A stretch of 64,000 nt of DNA from Emticicia sp040253585 (GTDB lineage: Bacteria > Bacteroidota > Bacteroidia > Cytophagales > Spirosomataceae), in the NCBI RefSeq assembly GCF_040253585.1, contig NZ_JBELAU010000002.1, positions 372,001 to 436,000 of the forward strand, read 5' to 3'. Made by a program: the position numbers and the translations under genes. Positions 10,201 to 18,200 of the stretch are shown one piece after another. A model generated the notes under the pieces. The model was not told where the DNA came from. It saw nothing but the letters and a program-made list of their open reading frames with translations, and did no database searches. Position 1 is the stretch's first letter; each line of letters begins with the position of its first letter.

Positions 10201-10846
10201 CAAAATTATATGCGAAAAATAGATTTTCTTTAATACTCAAATCAATGTAGTGAATTACATAATTGATAATAAAAGCAATAAATGAGCTATTAAAGTAAAT
10301 GATAAAATCTTTGGTAGAAATAATCTCAAGCATGACCAACCCTACTAAAGCGGCCACAATCGCAAGAAGGTATGTATAAAAATACTTGAATGTATAAAAA
10401 ACATAATAGGAAATCATATTGACAAGCGTAAACTCAGCCAATGTCAGAAAATCCATTTGTCCATTCGAAGCAATTTTGTAGAGAACTAAAGAGTTATAAA
10501 CCACAAAAAAGGTTGAAAAAAGACGATGTAGGTTCTTACGAATGAAGGCGAAGTACCTGCTGAAAAATGCAATTCCCAGACAAAACAACCCAACTATGAT
10601 ATTATAAAATAGTTCGCTTTCTTTTCTGACTGAAAACAGCTCAATATAAAGCTCACTAAACGGCACAAATATACCAACGCCCCAAAAATAGAGTACATAA
10701 CGATAATAATGCTTTGATAAGTCTTCTACGTTATTAATATAAATATGACGATACTTAGTGTATGAGTTTTTCATTAATGAAAAAACCAATACCAAAGCAA
10801 TAGCTATGATTGATACAAAAGCTAAATATTGTAGAGCTTCGCTCAT
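4283..10846 (-). CDS. Giant membrane sensor histidine kinase, 11 PAS + 2 GAF domains, LytS/YehU-type kinase
   Basis: This 2187-residue signalling kinase starts with about seven hydrophobic segments (residues 5-205), likely a membrane sensor. Eleven PAS modules follow, most ending in a (D/N)I(T/S)E(R/K)K linker. Two GAF domains are interspersed, one after PAS 4 and one after PAS 7. The kinase is of the His_kinase (LytS/YehU) family: the phospho-acceptor H1989 lies in NPHFVFNALNSIQ, and the ATPase part has N2084 (QPFIENA) and the G1 box DDGVG near 2116-2120. Kinases of this family normally signal to a LytTR response regulator, and none is adjacent, so this is an orphan. Some modules are clear duplicates of each other (PAS 3/5 and PAS 4/10). 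There is no receiver domain. The ATG start is supported by the hydrophobic N-terminus. Confidence 0.92.
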   Translation of the reverse strand: MSEALQYLAFVSIIAIALVLVFSLMKNSYTKYRHIYINNVEDLSKHYYRYVLYFWGVGIFVPFSELYIELFSVRKESELFYNIIVGLFCLGIAFFSRYFAFIRKNLHRLFSTFFVVYNSLVLYKIASNGQMDFLTLAEFTLVNMISYYVFYTFKYFYTYLLAIVAALVGLVMLEIISTKDFIIYFNSSFIAFIINYVIHYIDLSIKENLFFAYNFVNRGNLLIIGVNQEGIITFVSKNVEEILGYNTDEWIGQSWESEIQEKLGFEKNDSSKIKQIKINEGGHKFLDWHEEVFNNDLILKVGRDITDIKKTETQLTTTNNRLNSLLANIGDLVFVLNLDFVFTEYYQNENNEELLIPPSLFLGKNINEIDFPDDALKAIKTAIDKTISTHKKSNVEYSLQSELGRQWFSVVISPLDDDDGNLTEIICIARNITENKKAELELKRTKEVLEQTNRVARVGGWEYNLAEQKVYSSKITKEIFEVSDERESDFSQVLNYFDENDSKNLLLNAINRCIKEGVAYDLEIAIITALGKKRWVRAKGAAEFVDGVCRRVYGIVQDIDQQVKAKTALKQSEEKFRYISENISDVVIVFENDKVSYLSSAHERQFGYTTEEAISISERNIYEFFHPEDHEFLRKLYRNAIKTQTPKLTYHVRFLHKKGHYVWREDSVTLIYDSTGYLVMRLITARDISERKNQEIANQLRQERVLLQNDILIRLSKTHLDEGDFWKEGLHTITEAAAEGTDVERVSVWLFQENQISCVDLFTQETQKHSTAETIQEADFPNYFHGIRNEVAIVADDAHTHKYTQEFSEVYLKSTNIKSMLDLPIYLGGELIGVICWEKTHEIKYWSDDDITFARSIADIVSLGIEADKRLKAEKELKRTKEILEQTSLVAKVGGWEIDVLNQTVFFSDINKATLEAPPEFVLDLESALTFFKEGEDRERVFESFTQCFKKGIPFDIEVQIITFKGNERWVRALGQAEYSNGRCKRLYGTFQDIDEQVKLVQIIKDKELQYRTLISNISSVTFRCLNDATWTMIFVSDAIEQLTGYPAEDFILNNKRSYADIIHPEDKDYVNANSGETNREYTIEYRIINKNNETLWVNEKGRWYFDEVEKRVMLDGIISNITERKHAEIALVQSYEELKNTQTQLLAIQVEQEKFVNLVKYSGAFIAMSDMRGNLIFLNEKAKQISGFGDNFEGLTTKDCHSEQGGLLLDTTIVPQVLENGMWQGEHDLINFKTKEVRYTDATTFLVRDPLTKKAIAFATIQIDITERKKAEAQLLEKQQELLYKSEMLAAVAKTTEKLLVSKNIEETLSETFKLVGESIGTDRVYYFENDFKTNKISHKVEWVRTGISSQLNNPDTHNLSFDDICFYTEPLLQNKIFQKKLSELQNPVIIERWRKQAILSVLLLPVFIKDKFYGFIGFDDCTHEQIWSEDKINILLSLATNIANAIERINNEIIISESESNFRQLNETLEDVFLLFDVVNRRYIYVSPSCKKVLGPDQTYFYEQNTFVRDFLFEEDQNINKIIDEQIKTHNSSEVEYRIKTKDGGEKWIYQKSFGIRNEAGELVRISGICSDITERKIIQSEVKQLSLVAEKITNGVLIADIEGRVLWANQSYLEMMEVELSVLIGQRPRDLFNPRNEGIHNEMDIINGYNFNIELEVETFKKNKKWIEILNTAIKDDGGNFIQQIEVVIDISERKKAENLLKESEERFRFIAENTSDGIFVIENTRIIYTSPSFQKMFGFTFEESVKQSEGNLLEYVHPDDRESIRNTIENTISQKVETFDLQYRTLHKNGYYIWREDTVTVVYQNDKVFRYISVVRDITERKKVEERLRESEHKLSSILNSLDEVVWAVSMPDYRLILVSKSFEKVYGKTSREWKRNFNLWKDAIVPEDRAIGEKMENEILSLGTAYGIYRIFDAHGNIKWLENAAKVVRNDNDEPFMIMGITTDITEKKIAEEALRQAQELAEEANRAKVELELRALQMQMNPHFVFNALNSIQSYVMNQDTLTANLYLSKFSRLIRLFLDSSRSKFIPLAEEIKLLTLYIELEKIRFEGKFEFEITVDSMVNKYVEIPTMILQPFIENAINHGLRYKHKKGVLSIRFYKEVGYLICKIEDDGVGRRNAEKIQGKSSKGYKSQGLKITTERLTTYNKINDASIVFSIKDRIENPASPNDEVGTLIEIRFPEN

Positions 10847-10898
10847 GAATTAAACATTGTGAAATATATAAGGTTCGTAAGTAAATCTAATACAAGCA

Positions 10899-10924
10899 AA
10901 TACCATACTACTTTATATGGTATT
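10899..10924. promoter_or_regulatory. 9-bp inverted repeat upstream of the sensor kinase; possible operator
   Basis: The arms 10899-10907 (AATACCATA) and 10916-10924 (TATGGTATT) are exact reverse complements with an 8-base spacer, the geometry of a dimeric regulator site. It lies 53-78 bases before the kinase start. Nothing else identifies the binding protein. Confidence 0.35.
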
Positions 10925-11086
10925 AATAATAAAATCAAGGATACTTTCTACAAAAACGAGATTCGATGATTAACCGGTATTAGTTTTTAAATTTACCCCT
11001 AAAATTTTAAAAAGCCGATAAGCTCTTAATTTAATTCCACAATTCATAAAAAAATATTGATTATAAACGAAAAAAACTAATAAAAC

Positions 11087-11118
11087 TTTGTTTTTTTCGT
11101 TATCATTCCGTAATTTCG
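11087..11118 (+). promoter_or_regulatory. Candidate rpoBC promoter
   Basis: TTTG at 11087-11090 and TAATTTCG at 11111-11118 are separated by 20 bases. This matches the Bacteroidota -33 TTTG / -7 TAnnTTTG arrangement with one mismatch in the -7 box. Transcription from here would give a leader of roughly 235 bases before the rpoB start. Confidence 0.5.
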
Positions 11119-11357
11119 CACCCTATTTAAGATTACCCCAGAAAAATACGCTTTTCATTAGTAGAATTTTTGTCCGATACACGGCTGTTTTCGTAGGATA
11201 GTCGCACAGGGATAATCATTCGCTTCACTACGATATATTTTTGCTTTTAGCAATTAGCCCTTAGCGATTAGCTTTCTTTAATTTTAAAAAGCTAATAACT
11301 AATAGCCAAAAGCTAACAGCCCCTGAAAAAAATTTATCACTTAAAACTTTTCAAACC

Positions 11358-14300
11358 TTGAATCTGACAGAAACCGGTAGAAAAAGTTTCGCAACGGTAA
11401 AGCCGCTCATCGAATACCCAGACTTCTTGGATATTCAGGTAAAATCTTTCCAAGATTTTTTCCAGATTGAGACTCCAGCCGAAAATCGCAAAATGGAAGG
11501 GCTTTTCAATGTATTTGCCGAAAACTTCCCGATCGCCGACTCACGTGAAAACTACGTGTTGGAATTCGTCGATTACACCATCGACCCACCAAAATACTCA
11601 GTTGATGAGTGTATTGACCGTGGTCTTACTTACGCTGTGCCTTTAAAAGCAAAATTGCGTTTGATTTGTAATGATACCGACAACGAAGACTTCGAGACAA
11701 TCGAGCAAGAAGTATTCTTGGGTAACATTCCATACATGAATGGTCGTGGCTCATTCGTTATCAACGGAGCTGAGCGTGTTATCGTATCACAATTACACCG
11801 TTCGCCAGGTGTGTTCTTCTCAATGAGCAAGCACACAAATGGAACGAAACTTTATTCAGCTCGTGTAATCCCGATGAAAGGTTCGTGGATTGAATTCTCG
11901 ACTGACGTAAACAACGTAATGTATGCATACATCGACCGTAAGAAAAAATTCCCAGTTACAACATTGCTTCGTGCAATCGGTTTTGGTTCTGATAAAGACA
12001 TCCTCAACCTTTTCGGTTTGTCAGAAGAAATCCCTGGCACTCGTGAAGCCTTGAAAAAATCAATCGGTCGTCGTCTTGCTGCACGTGTATTACGTACATG
12101 GACAGAAGACTTCGTAGATGAAGATACTGGTGAGGTTGTTTCAATCGACCGTAACGAGGTAATCTTAGAGCGTGACTCTATTATCTCTGATGATGACATT
12201 GACACTATCTTAAACACTGAGCAAAAATCAATCATTTTGCACCGTGAAGATGCCAACGTATCAGAATTTAACATCATTTATAATACGTTACAACGTGATA
12301 GCTCAAACTCTGAAAAAGAAGCCGTTGAGCAAATCTACCGTCAGTTACGTAACACCGAAGCACCTGACGAAGCAACCGCTCGTGAGATTATCCAAGGATT
12401 GTTCTTCTCTGACAAACGTTATGATTTAGGAGAAGTAGGTCGCTACCGTGTAAACACAAAATTGAGTTTGACTACACCACTCGAAACTGGTGTATTGACA
12501 ACCCAAGATATTGTCGAAATCGTTAAGTTCCTTATCCAGCTTATCAACTCAAAAGCAGTTGTCGATGATATTGACCACTTATCGAATCGTCGTGTTCGTA
12601 CCGTAGGAGAGCAACTTTACGCACAATTTGGTGTAGGTTTGGCTCGTATGGCTCGTACAATTAAAGAACGTATGAACGTTCGTGATAACGAAGACTTCAA
12701 ACCTGTTGATTTGATTAATGCTCGTACGCTTTCTTCAGTAATCAACTCATTCTTTGGTACCAACCAGCTATCACAGTTCATGGACCAAACCAACCCTTTG
12801 GCCGAAATCACGCACAAGCGTCGTATGTCGGCACTCGGGCCAGGTGGATTGAGCCGTGAGCGTGCAGGTTTCGAGGTTCGTGACGTTCACTATACGCACT
12901 ACGGTCGTTTGTGTACTATCGAAACTCCAGAGGGTCCAAACATCGGTTTGATTTCGTCGCTTTGTACGTATGCCAAAATTAACAGCATGGGCTTCATCGA
13001 AACCCCTTATGTTAAGATTGAAAACGGTAAATTAACCAAAGAATTAGTTTATTTAACTGCCGAAGAAGAAGACGGAAAAAATATTGCGATGGCAACTGCC
13101 GATGTTGATGCCGACGGAAACTTCTTGGTTGATACATTGAAATGTCGTTATGAAGGTGACTTCCCAATGAAGACTCCAGATTCAATCGACTACATGGATA
13201 TTGCCTCAAATCAGATTGTATCAGTGGCCGCTTCAATGATTCCATTCATTGAGCATGATGATGCCAACCGTGCCTTGATGGGCTCAAACATGCAACGTCA
13301 AGCAGTGCCATTGTTGCGTCCAGAAGCTCCAATCGTAGGTACAGGTCTTGAAGGCCGTTTGGCTCGTGACTCACGTACTTTAGTTGTTGCTGAAGAAGAT
13401 GGTGTTATCGAATACGTTGATGCAAATGTTATCAAGGTTCGTTATAACTGGACAACAGAACAATCATTGGTGAGCTTCGATACTAACGTAACTTCTTATG
13501 AACTTATCAAGCACCGTCGTACGAACCAAGATACTTGTATCAACATTCGTCCGATTGTATTGAAAGGTCAAGAAGTGAAAAAAGGTCAAATTCTTGTAGA
13601 AGGATATGCTACTCAAGGCGGAGAACTTGCTCTCGGACGTAACCTCTTGGTTGCCTTCATGCCTTGGCAAGGATATAACTTTGAGGATGCGATTGTAATC
13701 TCTGAGAGAGTTGTTCGTGAAGATATTTTCACATCAATTCACATCGAAGAATACGAACTCGAAGTACGTGACACAAAACGTGGAGAAGAAGAATTAACTG
13801 CTGAGATTCCAAACGTTTCGGAAGAAACAGTGAAGAACCTCGACGAAAACGGTATCGTTCGCACTGGTACACGTGTACGTGAAGGAGATATTCTAATCGG
13901 TAAGATTACTCCAAAAGGAGAATCAGACCCAACTCCAGAAGAAAAACTCCTCCGTGCTATCTTCGGCGATAAAGCAGGTGACGTGAAAGATGCTTCGAAA
14001 AAAGCACCACCATCAATGGACGGTGTGATCATCGACACAAAACTTTTCTCTCGCCCAAGTAAAGAAGAGCGTTCGAAACACAAAGACGAACTAAAAGCAT
14101 TGATGAAGAAACACGGACGCCAATTAATCGAACTCCGTGGTTTAATGATTGATAAAATGGTTGAATTGCTTGATGGCAAAACAACTGTAGGTGTGAAACA
14201 TAAATTTGGAGATGAGCTTATCTCTAAAGGCATGAAGTTCAACCGTGGAAACATCACTAATAATTTATTCCCAGACAAAAACAATTATGTTGACGAAAGC

Positions 14301-15215
14301 CAATATAATGTTCCTGAAGAAGTAAACTTATTGGGAGATGTTATCTTAGATGGTTGGACAGAAGACCCAGCTTTCAATAAACTAATCGTAACACTTTGTA
14401 AGAACTACTTGGCTCGCCGTAGCGAAGTAATCGGTCGATTCAAACGTGAGCGTTTTGTATTGGAAGTTGGTGATGAATTACCAGCAGGTATCGTGAAATT
14501 GGCTAAAGTTTACATCGCTAAGAAACGTAAGTTGAAAGTGGGTGACAAGATGGCGGGTCGTCACGGAAATAAAGGGGTTGTTGCTCGTATTGTTCGTGAT
14601 GAAGACATGCCATTTACGGCAGAAGGTCAGCCAATGGACATCGTGTTGAACCCACTTGGTGTACCTTCTCGTATGAACATCGGTCAGCTATACGAAGTTG
14701 TATTAGGTCTTGCGGGTAGAAAATTAGGACGTAAATATGCTACACCAATCTTTGATGGTGCTACTGAAGAAGAAGTATCAGCCGAATTGGCAGAAGCAGG
14801 TTTACCACCTTACGGACGTTCGCAACTCTACAACGGTTTGACTGGTGAGCCATTCGACCAAAAAGTAACCGTAGGTATCATGTATATGATGAAGCTCGGT
14901 CACTTAGTTGATGATAAAATGCACGCCCGTTCAATCGGACCATACTCACTCATTACGCAACAACCATTGGGTGGTAAAGCACAATTTGGTGGTCAGCGTT
15001 TCGGAGAGATGGAAGTTTGGGCATTGGAAGCATTCGGTGCATCGCATATCTTACAAGAAATCTTGACTGTAAAATCTGATGATGTATTGGGTCGTGCCAA
15101 AGCATACGAAGCAATCGTAAAAGGAGAGAATTTGCCAAAACCAAATATCCCAGAATCATTCAACGTATTGGTTCACGAATTACGAGGCTTAGCATTAGAG
15201 ATTACTTTGCAGTAG
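11358..15215 (+). CDS. rpoB: DNA-directed RNA polymerase subunit beta
   Basis: This is the 1285-residue beta subunit of RNA polymerase. The rifampicin-pocket segment near residues 470-510 reads SQFMDQTNPLAEITHKRRMS and continues SALGPGG, with the Asp, His and Ser corresponding to E. coli D516, H526 and S531 all present, so a rifampicin-sensitive pocket is predicted. The C-terminus carries the conserved GEMEVWALEAFGA segment that contacts beta-prime. The start is odd: I find no in-frame ATG between the upstream stop and the conserved N-terminus (YPDFLDIQVKSF). The TTG at 11358 is the best start, without a visible Shine-Dalgarno. rpoC follows after 83 bases. Confidence 0.97.
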   Translation: MNLTETGRKSFATVKPLIEYPDFLDIQVKSFQDFFQIETPAENRKMEGLFNVFAENFPIADSRENYVLEFVDYTIDPPKYSVDECIDRGLTYAVPLKAKLRLICNDTDNEDFETIEQEVFLGNIPYMNGRGSFVINGAERVIVSQLHRSPGVFFSMSKHTNGTKLYSARVIPMKGSWIEFSTDVNNVMYAYIDRKKKFPVTTLLRAIGFGSDKDILNLFGLSEEIPGTREALKKSIGRRLAARVLRTWTEDFVDEDTGEVVSIDRNEVILERDSIISDDDIDTILNTEQKSIILHREDANVSEFNIIYNTLQRDSSNSEKEAVEQIYRQLRNTEAPDEATAREIIQGLFFSDKRYDLGEVGRYRVNTKLSLTTPLETGVLTTQDIVEIVKFLIQLINSKAVVDDIDHLSNRRVRTVGEQLYAQFGVGLARMARTIKERMNVRDNEDFKPVDLINARTLSSVINSFFGTNQLSQFMDQTNPLAEITHKRRMSALGPGGLSRERAGFEVRDVHYTHYGRLCTIETPEGPNIGLISSLCTYAKINSMGFIETPYVKIENGKLTKELVYLTAEEEDGKNIAMATADVDADGNFLVDTLKCRYEGDFPMKTPDSIDYMDIASNQIVSVAASMIPFIEHDDANRALMGSNMQRQAVPLLRPEAPIVGTGLEGRLARDSRTLVVAEEDGVIEYVDANVIKVRYNWTTEQSLVSFDTNVTSYELIKHRRTNQDTCINIRPIVLKGQEVKKGQILVEGYATQGGELALGRNLLVAFMPWQGYNFEDAIVISERVVREDIFTSIHIEEYELEVRDTKRGEEELTAEIPNVSEETVKNLDENGIVRTGTRVREGDILIGKITPKGESDPTPEEKLLRAIFGDKAGDVKDASKKAPPSMDGVIIDTKLFSRPSKEERSKHKDELKALMKKHGRQLIELRGLMIDKMVELLDGKTTVGVKHKFGDELISKGMKFNRGNITNNLFPDKNNYVDESQYNVPEEVNLLGDVILDGWTEDPAFNKLIVTLCKNYLARRSEVIGRFKRERFVLEVGDELPAGIVKLAKVYIAKKRKLKVGDKMAGRHGNKGVVARIVRDEDMPFTAEGQPMDIVLNPLGVPSRMNIGQLYEVVLGLAGRKLGRKYATPIFDGATEEEVSAELAEAGLPPYGRSQLYNGLTGEPFDQKVTVGIMYMMKLGHLVDDKMHARSIGPYSLITQQPLGGKAQFGGQRFGEMEVWALEAFGASHILQEILTVKSDDVLGRAKAYEAIVKGENLPKPNIPESFNVLVHELRGLALEITLQ

Positions 15216-15298
15216 TCTGAAAATATAAAGGTGTGTTTTTCTACGGAATTACACACCTCAAAATGAGCTTATCATTTTCACATCAATCATACTTGAAA

Positions 15299-18200
15299 AT
15301 GTCTTTAAAGAAAAATAAAAAACTCAATAGTGACTTCCAGAGCATCACTATCAGTTTGGCTTCACCAGAGTCAATCTTAGAAAGCTCTTTTGGCGAGGTT
15401 ACTCAACCTGAGACAATCAACTATCGTACTTACAAACCCGAAATGGGCGGTTTGTTTTGCGAGCGTATCTTTGGGCCAGTAAAAGACTGGGAATGTCACT
15501 GTGGTAAATACAAACGTATTCGCTACAAAGGTATCATCTGCGACCGTTGTGGTGTAGAAGTTACCGAAAAGAAAGTACGTCGTGAACGTATGGGACACAT
15601 CGAACTCGTTGTGCCTGTGGCTCACATTTGGTACTTCCGTAGTTTACCAAACAAAATTGGTTACTTAGTAGGTATGTCGTCGAAGAAACTCGACCAAATT
15701 ATTTACTACGAAAGATACGTTGTTATCCAACCAGGTATCAAAGGTGAAGATGGCGTTTCTAAAAACGACTTCTTGACTGAAGAAGAATATTTGGACATCA
15801 TGGACAAATTGCCACGTGATAACCAAATGCTCGACGATAAAGACCCAAATAAATTTATCGCCAAAATGGGTGCTGAAGCTTTAGAAATGATGCTTTCTCG
15901 CCTTGATTTAGACCAATTATCATACGACCTTCGTCATGCTGCGGCTACCGATACTTCACAACAACGTAAGGCAGATGCCTTGAAACGTTTGAAAATCGTA
16001 GAAGCTTTACGTGATGCAAACACTCGTATCGAAAATAAACCTGAGTGGATGGTTATCCGTATGGTGCCAGTTATTCCACCAGAATTGCGTCCGTTAGTGC
16101 CATTGGATGGTGGTCGTTTCGCAACTTCTGACTTAAATGACCTTTACCGTCGTGTGATTATCCGTAACAACCGTTTGAAACGTTTGTTGGAAATCAAAGC
16201 TCCAGAAGTAATCTTACGTAACGAAAAACGTATGTTACAAGAGGCTGTTGACTCATTGTTCGACAACTCTCGTAAAGTAAACGCTGTTCGTTCGGAAGGT
16301 AACCGTGCCTTGAAATCACTTTCTGATATGTTGAAAGGAAAGCAAGGACGTTTCCGTCAGAACTTACTTGGAAAGCGTGTTGACTACTCTGGTCGTTCGG
16401 TAATCGTTGTAGGTCCAGAATTGAAACTACACGAGTGCGGACTTCCAAAAGATATGGCGGCCGAACTTTTCAAACCGTTCATTATCAGAAAATTAATTGA
16501 GCGTGGAATTGTTAAGACCGTAAAATCTGCTAAGAAAATCGTTGACAGAAAAGACGCCGTAGTTTGGGATATTTTGGAAAACGTATTGAAAGGACACCCA
16601 GTTCTTTTGAACCGTGCCCCTACTCTCCACAGACTTGGTATTCAGGCTTTCCAACCTAAATTGGTGGAAGGAAAAGCTATCCAATTGCACCCACTCGTTT
16701 GTACAGCCTTCAACGCTGACTTTGACGGTGACCAGATGGCCGTTCACGTGCCGCTTGGTCAGGAAGCAATCATGGAGGCTTCAATCTTGATGTTGGCTGC
16801 TCATAATATCTTGAACCCTGCCAACGGAGCTCCAATCACTGTACCTTCTCAGGACATGGTATTGGGTCTTTACTTCGTAACGAAAGGACGTAAATCAACT
16901 CCTACTCACAAAGAGCCAGGTGAAGGTCTTACTTTCTACTCGCCAGAAGAAGTAATCATTGCGATGAACGAAGGTGCGGTTTCAAAACACGCTCACATCA
17001 AGTGTCGTGTGAAGGTAAAAGACGAAAACGGCAATTTAGTTTGGAAAATCGTTGATACCGTTGCTGGACGTATTTTGTTTAACCAGTGTGTACCTGAAGA
17101 AGTAGGTTACCTCGACGAATTATTGACTAAGAAAAAGCTACAACAGCTTATCGGTCGTGTATTCAAAGAAGCTGGTTATGCTCGTACAGCACAATTCTTA
17201 GATGACATCAAGCAATTAGGTTATCAAACAGCCTTCCGTGGAGGTTTGTCTATCGGTTTGGATAACATCATTATCCCAGAAGAAAAGGCAAAACTCGTTG
17301 AAGATGCGAAAAAAGAAGTAGAAGAAGTACAAAACAACTATATGTTCGGTATCATTACTGAGCGTGAGCGTTATAACCAAATCATTGATATTTGGGGACG
17401 TGTAAATAGTTCGATGCGTGTGATTCTATTGAAACAATTGGAAGAAGACCAAGCTGGTTTCAACCCAATTTATATGATGATGCACTCGGGAGCTCGTGGT
17501 TCGCAAGAACAAGTGCGTCAGCTCGGTGGTATGAGAGGTTTGATGGCAAAACCACAAAAGAATATTCAAGGCTCGGTTGGAGAAATCATCGAAAACCCAA
17601 TCTTGTCTAACTTTAAAGAAGGTCTCGACGTACTCGAATACTTTATCTCAACACACGGTGCTCGTAAAGGTTTGGCCGATACAGCCCTAAAAACTGCCGA
17701 TGCTGGTTACTTAACTCGTCGTTTGCACGATGTTGCACAAGACGTAGTAGTAAACGAAATCGACTGCGGAACTTTACGTGGTATTCAAGTTTCAGCTTTG
17801 AAAGACAACGAAGATATTGTTGAGCCACTTTCTGAGCGTATCTTGGGCCGTACATCAGTTTATGACGTAATCGACCCATTGACGAAGAAACTTATTGTAA
17901 AAGCTGGCGAAGAAATCACAGAAGAAATTGCTGCTGAAATCGACGAAACAGCTATAGAAACAGTTGAAATTCGCTCAGTATTGACTTGCGAAACGCAAAC
18001 GGGTGTTTGTGCGAAATGTTATGGACGTAACTTGGCTACTGGCCGTATGTCGGAAGGTGGCGAAGCAGTTGGTGTAATTGCCTCACAATCAATCGGTGAG
18101 CCAGGTACTCAGCTTACACTCCGTACGTTCCACACAGGGGGTACTGCCCAAAACGTTGCTTCGGAAGCAAACATCAAAGCGAAATTTGCTGGAACAATCC

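Larger units (their letters stand above)
10847..11357. other. 511-bp divergent intergenic region between the sensor kinase and rpoB
   Basis: It holds control signals for two diverging genes: the palindrome at 10899-10924 on the kinase side and a TTTG/TAATTTCG promoter at 11087-11118 on the rpoB side. About 240 bases of leader then precede rpoB. The last part (about 11246-11325) is made of degenerate GCTAATA/TTAGC words. I see no protein-coding frame with a start codon and no tRNA. Confidence 0.6.

Noticed and set aside
10847..11357. Small ORF or tRNA in the gap before rpoB
   Set aside because: No frame has a plausible start and composition, and no cloverleaf with TTC-loop pattern is visible.
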